A stretch of DNA of 64,000 nt from Colicola sp016286205 (GTDB taxonomy: Bacteria > Bacteroidota > Bacteroidia > Bacteroidales > Paludibacteraceae), in contig JAEESF010000002.1 of NCBI GenBank assembly GCA_016286205.1, forward strand, positions 124,001-188,000, given 5' to 3'. A model generated the notes under the pieces. The model saw only the letters and a program-made list of their open reading frames with translations. It was not told where the DNA came from and did no database searches. The translations under genes were made by a program, and so were the position numbers. Shown here one piece after another: positions 60,401-64,000 of the stretch. Within the stretch, counting starts at the first letter, position 1, and the number at the start of each line of letters is the position of its first letter.

Positions 60401-63400
60401 TTGACTGACCCGAAAAAACGTTGGGGAGGTATGATGCGCCGACTGGATAATACCGATTTCGAGCGAGCCAACATCGAGTATATCGAATTCTGGATGATGG
60501 ATCCCGCCCTGACCAACCCCGATGGTTACGAAGGCGAGATGTACATCAACTTGGGTGACATCAGCGAAGATATTCTTCGTGATGGAAAGAAGGCTTTTGA
60601 GCACGGACTTCCTGTTTCCGAGGCCGACCGTAGCAAATTGGATTCCACTATTTGGGGTTATGTTCCTCGTACCACTTCCACGGTGGTGGCCTTTAGCAAC
60701 GAAAATGGTGCTCGCGAACGACAAGATGTCGGACTCAATGGTTTGAATAGCGACCAAGAAAAGAACTGGCCGGCATACAAACAATACCTGACTGATTTGC
60801 AAAGCCGCGTAGATGCTTCCGTTTGGAATGCTTGGGCTTCCGACCGATTCTCACCGCGTAATGACCCGGCCGGCGATAATTTCCATTACTACCGCGGTTC
60901 CGATTTCGACCAAGAGGAAGTTAGCATCCTCAATCGTTACAAGCATTTCAATGGTACCGAAGGCAACTCGCCTTCTACCGACCAGCAAACCGAATCATAC
61001 GGTACAGCCGCCACGCTATCTCCGGATATCGAAGATATCAACATGGATAACACGTTGAACGAGTATGAGAAGTACTATCAGTACAAGGTTATCCTGCGAC
61101 CGGATATGATGGAAGTAGGCCGCCAAAACATTACCGAAAAGAAAGTGCGCAAAGTTACTCTGCTCAACGGCGAGACACAAGAAGTCACATGGTATCAGTT
61201 CAAGATTCCTCTCCGCGGCGATAGTTCGTCTGTGCAGAAAGTGGGAAGTGTACGCAACTGGAAATCCATTCGATTCATGCGTATCTATCTTACCGGTTGC
61301 GAACATGAGACCCATTTGCGTTTGGCTACTTTGGATTTGGTTCGCGGCGAATGGAGACAATACACGCGCGATCTAGCACCGGTTGGCGTTGCTGTCAACA
61401 CCGGGGCTAATATCAATGTGCAAACTGTCAATATTGAGGAGAACAGCACTCGTACGCCTATCAACTACGTTTTGCCTCCGGGAGTTAGTCGTCAGACTGA
61501 TCCGGGCCAAGCCCAACTCATCGCGCAAAACGAGCAAGCCATGGTAATGCGTGTGTTCAATCTTAGTCCGCACGATGCTCGAGCTATGTACAAGAACACT
61601 GCGTACGACATGCGCCAATACAAGAATCTGCAGATGTTCGTTCACGCGGAGCAAATGAGCGAGATTGATCCCGAACTGAAAAACGGCGACTTGACCTGTT
61701 TCATCCGCTTGGGTGCTGACCTCCGCAACAACTACTACGAGTATGAGATTCCGTTGGTTCTGACCGAACCTGGGCAATATAACAACAATTCCGAGGCCGA
61801 CCGAATGAAAGTTTGGCCTGAGGAGAATATGTTTGATTTCCCGTTGGAAGTACTGACCAAGGCCAAGACAGCGCGCAATCGCGCTAAACGCGCGGGCAAC
61901 GAGGGCGTCAGCAACACCATCCCATATGTCATCTACGATGACGATTCGGGCAAACCTCAGAACAAGATTACTGTCCTGGGTAACCCGACTTTGGAAGATG
62001 TAGAAACCATTATGATTGGTGTGCGCAACAATGGTCAACACGATGCTACTGGTGAGGTTTGGGTCAACGAATTACGTCTGAGCCAGTTCAACGAGAAAGG
62101 TGGTATAGCGGCCATGGCCAATGCATCACTGGCTATTAGCGATATTGCGCAAGTCAATGTCGCAGGCCGCATGGAGACGGCTGGTTATGGTTCAATCGAA
62201 TCAAATGTGTTGGATCGCAACATGGAGAATTTCTACCAGTTGTCGGTCAGCGCAGCTTTGGAAGGCGGACGCCTGTTCCCGGAGAAAGCGAAGATACAAA
62301 TGCCACTCTACGTATCTTACACCAACGAAACCACTTCGCCCGATTACGACCCGTTGGATACGGATATTAAGTTGTCAGAGACTTTGGACGAATACGATGA
62401 TAAACATCAACGCGATTCCATCAAGCAGATGTCGAATACCGTGCGTGAATCTACTTCGTTCTCGCTGACCAACATGAAAGTCAATATCCACTCCAAGAAG
62501 CGAGACATGTTCTACGACCCTGCCAACTTCTCTATTTCGGCTTCGTACAACAAGCAGGAAGAACGCTCTCCGGAGATGGAAACCAATTATACGACCGACC
62601 ATAAGGGATCGTTCCAGTATTCCTACAACTTCAATCCGAAGCCATGGGAACCGTTCTCTAAAGTGGAGAAGGTCAAGAAAGTGAAGTTCTTGAAAGAGAT
62701 GAACTTCTACTATTTGCCGCAATCATGGGCATTCAGCACCAATATGCACCGTACCTTCAGTCACATGAAGATGCGCGACTTAGCGGGTGTGGCTGTTGAT
62801 GCGATGGACCTAACCTACAGCAAGGACTTCACGTGGGATCGTAACGTGGATATCAAGTACAACTTGACGAAGAATATGAAGTTCTCGTTCCAGTCGGCCA
62901 TGAATGCGATTATTGACGAAGGCAAATATACACCGGAGATTTTGAATGGCCGCTATTTCGACGAGGAATTCAACCACGACAAATACGAAGCATGGAAAGA
63001 TACTATTCAGCGCTCGTTGGCACGATTTGGTTCGCCATACACCTACCAACAAGTCTTCACTGCTAGTTGGAATGTACCGTTCAATCGTATTCCGTATCTC
63101 GACCCATTGACCGCCAACGCTTCGTACAACGCCACTTATAACTGGAATCGTACTGCCTCGACAACGTCAGGTCAAAACCTCGGTAACACTGTTAGCAGTT
63201 TGCAGTCATGGCAAGTGGACGGAGGTATCAATTTCGAGACTTGGTACAACAAGTCCAAATACTGGAAGCAGATGACGCAGCGTTACAGTGGACGTAGCGG
63301 TAAACGCAATTTCAAGGCGAAGACATATACTCAAACCGTAGCACTTAAAAAGGGAGAAGCTACTGAGATTACCCACCGCCTGAATAGTGAATTGCTTTCT

Positions 63401-64000
63401 ATCACCGCGACCGATGCTAATGGAAAAAATGTGCCTGTCACTATTACTCCATCCGGCAACACCAAGGCCAAAGTGACATCTAAGATCGATTGCGAGCAAG
63501 TCAACCTCACCATCACCACGCGTGATCCTGACGATCGCACACCGGCACAAGTCGCGGGCGATATGTTTGCGTACATGGGAACGATGATTCGCCGTCTGCA
63601 AGTCACCTATCGCGAGACCAATTCCATGACCTTGCCTGGTTTTGAACCGGAAGCCGGATTTATGGGTCAACGCAAAGTGGATGGAGTCTATGCTCCTGGT
63701 TATGATTTTGCCTTCGGTTTCATTCCAAATGATATGGTAGAACGAGCCAAACAACATGGTTGGTTATCCGGCGATACGAGTGTTGTACAACCCGCCACTC
63801 GCGCGCATACGTCCGATTTGGACATCAAACTGACTCTGGAACCTCTACCTGGTTTCAAGATTCAGTTGAATGGGAAACGCTATTTGGCACAATCTAGTTC
63901 AATCATCTATAGCTACGACTACTTGCAAGAGAACATGACTGGTTCATTCAATATCACGCAAGTAGCTATCGGAACTATGTTTGGCCGCGTTGGCAAGCAA
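57413..64000 (+). CDS. sprA: SprA/Sov, T9SS outer-membrane translocon (5' part)
   Basis: SprA is the giant beta barrel that carries T9SS cargo across the outer membrane. The frame is open to the right edge (2196 codons from 57413; the end is missing). Signal peptide at about residues 1-23: IKRLLSILF then a hydrophobic run ending EVFAQ. Next is a Lys/Glu/Ala-rich stretch (about 30-60), then the typical SprA regions DMKFNIGPADKVFGPGGV (about 185-202), LFGFKHQYIANP (about 215-226), YIDDFESTTTN and many beta-strand repeats. No ATG, GTG or TTG lies in this frame before the signal-peptide core; the codon where ATG is expected reads ATC (57413). ruvA-sprA linkage is common in Bacteroidetes. Confidence 0.9.
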   Translation, partial: MKRLLSILFVVLLLPLAVTEVFAQKTLKELVAEEKAQKEKEKAEREAQKAAREEQRNRSKNNTTAAEGTTPEEAADYVSETDTAIWAPTRVKQLGAQNYGELTQPTSSLDLRDPANVTTSVEYQPETGCYIIRTKIGDTDVTTPYMLTQDEYNQYAERQLMQKYWQQKIGEVEHNNEKKFDITDMKFNIGPADKVFGPGGVSLKMQGSAELLFGFKHQYIANPSLTQRARNNNIFDFDEKIQASIQGKVGTRLNFNLSYNTEASFSFDQQNLKLNYKGEEDDIIQSIEAGNVTMDLPSSLIRGSKALFGIKTNLKFGKLKIQALVSQQNSEAQTVSSQGGAQMTKFDISGDSYDENRHFFLSHFFRDHYEAAMATVPYIASGIQINKIEVWVTNKRGMYEQARNVVAFTDLGENSSHLQIAAWGGTPTGAPDNKQNDLYDAIRSTDFRNIQQTSAALENLNGTGFEGGLDFEKVESARLLNSSEYTINSALGYISLKAALNQDEVLAVAYEYTYNGQVYQVGEFSTDGSEELRAPNALALKLLKSTANSPAQKGRGTWDLMMKNIYSLGATSINADKFELYVTYRNDSVGTDVQYLNEGPISGKQLLRVMNLDRLDAKNNASPDGRFDFIENLTIYTSSGKIIFPVLEPFGSHLASALGNDPQLTAKYCFPELYDSTLIVAQELSEKNKFHLTGKYKGTNGSEIRLGAMNVPRGSVTVTAGGATLIENVDYTVDYTMGTVTILNQSILESGTNVDVKLENQSTFSMQRKSLFGAHLEYEFTKDLVLGGTIMHLRERPLTTKVNTGSEPLANTIWGVNGSWKTEMQWLTNAIDKIPWITATAPSTFQINAEFAHLIPGHTRDVGALGTAYIDDFESTTTNIDVHYPSYWFLASTPTTMDESKLVNQADYNKNRAQLAWYSVDPIFGYPQTNTPAHIKNDLAALSDHRTRIVYQDEIYPNREEASNVDTKLPILNLSFYPEERGQYNISASEIGSDGKLTDPKKRWGGMMRRLDNTDFERANIEYIEFWMMDPALTNPDGYEGEMYINLGDISEDILRDGKKAFEHGLPVSEADRSKLDSTIWGYVPRTTSTVVAFSNENGARERQDVGLNGLNSDQEKNWPAYKQYLTDLQSRVDASVWNAWASDRFSPRNDPAGDNFHYYRGSDFDQEEVSILNRYKHFNGTEGNSPSTDQQTESYGTAATLSPDIEDINMDNTLNEYEKYYQYKVILRPDMMEVGRQNITEKKVRKVTLLNGETQEVTWYQFKIPLRGDSSSVQKVGSVRNWKSIRFMRIYLTGCEHETHLRLATLDLVRGEWRQYTRDLAPVGVAVNTGANINVQTVNIEENSTRTPINYVLPPGVSRQTDPGQAQLIAQNEQAMVMRVFNLSPHDARAMYKNTAYDMRQYKNLQMFVHAEQMSEIDPELKNGDLTCFIRLGADLRNNYYEYEIPLVLTEPGQYNNNSEADRMKVWPEENMFDFPLEVLTKAKTARNRAKRAGNEGVSNTIPYVIYDDDSGKPQNKITVLGNPTLEDVETIMIGVRNNGQHDATGEVWVNELRLSQFNEKGGIAAMANASLAISDIAQVNVAGRMETAGYGSIESNVLDRNMENFYQLSVSAALEGGRLFPEKAKIQMPLYVSYTNETTSPDYDPLDTDIKLSETLDEYDDKHQRDSIKQMSNTVRESTSFSLTNMKVNIHSKKRDMFYDPANFSISASYNKQEERSPEMETNYTTDHKGSFQYSYNFNPKPWEPFSKVEKVKKVKFLKEMNFYYLPQSWAFSTNMHRTFSHMKMRDLAGVAVDAMDLTYSKDFTWDRNVDIKYNLTKNMKFSFQSAMNAIIDEGKYTPEILNGRYFDEEFNHDKYEAWKDTIQRSLARFGSPYTYQQVFTASWNVPFNRIPYLDPLTANASYNATYNWNRTASTTSGQNLGNTVSSLQSWQVDGGINFETWYNKSKYWKQMTQRYSGRSGKRNFKAKTYTQTVALKKGEATEITHRLNSELLSITATDANGKNVPVTITPSGNTKAKVTSKIDCEQVNLTITTRDPDDRTPAQVAGDMFAYMGTMIRRLQVTYRETNSMTLPGFEPEAGFMGQRKVDGVYAPGYDFAFGFIPNDMVERAKQHGWLSGDTSVVQPATRAHTSDLDIKLTLEPLPGFKIQLNGKRYLAQSSSIIYSYDYLQENMTGSFNITQVAIGTMFGRVGKQ

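Noticed and set aside
1..64000. Insertion sequences, prophage or integrative elements
   Set aside because: No transposase, integrase, phage structural or conjugation gene was found among the coding regions, and no flanking direct repeats were noticed.

Overview
The window is chromosomal DNA from a member of the Bacteroidales, probably an uncultured gut-type lineage. Evidence for this: promoters fit the Bacteroidetes -33 TTTG / -7 TAnnTTTG pattern with about 20 bp between the boxes. The genes include sprA, gldG and a PorT-like barrel of the type IX secretion system (T9SS), DUF5683, DUF6048 and DUF4861 families, and a pyrophosphate-dependent phosphofructokinase. MurE carries the DNPR motif of meso-diaminopimelate-adding enzymes. 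No transposase, integrase, phage gene or CRISPR array was seen.

Layout. (1) 1-568: 3' end of an unrecognised gene with a terminator. (2) 569-10817: a division and cell-wall (dcw) operon mraZ-rsmH-ftsL-ftsI-murE-mraY-murD-ftsW-murG, preceded by paired TGGGG repeats that look like MraZ operators. The usual murC-ftsQ-ftsA-ftsZ continuation is absent; murG runs instead into a repeat element and a convergent trpB2. (3) 12.6-14.6 kb: a DUF4874/DUF4832 secreted protein with a C-terminal tail like T9SS sorting domains. (4) 14.6-18.2 kb: rplU-rpmA-serS behind a long, apparently structured leader, then two small Bacteroidetes envelope genes. (5) 18.3-28.6 kb: tkt, leuS, tRNA-Lys, ispG, pfp, small membrane or exported proteins, tRNA-Gln and nrnA. 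(6) 28.6-32.1 kb: an 1137-residue secreted protein with a repeat-rich 5' leader. (7) 32.6-48.0 kb: 14 closely packed plus-strand genes: parvulin isomerase, gldG, LysM-PBP protein, PorT-like barrel, kduI, kduD, DUF4861 lipoprotein, GT9, parA, parB, DUF5683, mltD-like, merR-like, yfhO. (8) 48.0-56.2 kb: a minus-strand operon thiL-kdsC-ispD/tarI-like-GT4-aminotransferase-HAD-TupA ATP-grasp-TagF-like-GT2, which looks like a surface-glycan assembly set. (9) 56.2-64.0 kb: a remnant T9SS-type gene, ruvA and the start of sprA, which runs off the right edge.

The most interesting signal is a dispersed non-coding element: an AT-rich palindrome followed by tandem 11-bp units (about one helical turn), ending in a CGAGACAAT-type motif. 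Two clear copies (10.86-10.98 and 56.33-56.44 kb) and one diverged copy (32.11-32.35 kb) are present. A short array lies at 16.84 kb, and a related array sits inside the coding sequence of the mltD-like gene, sharing an exact 14-mer with the diverged copy. Two of the three main copies lie in predicted 5' leaders of genes for secreted, T9SS-tail proteins (one of them a remnant), in the same order of palindrome, array, gene. Two other short intergenic repeats have entered gldG and thiL in frame. The sprA gene appears to start at ATC rather than ATG. Calls rest on reading the sequence and on recalled family knowledge; no searches were run.
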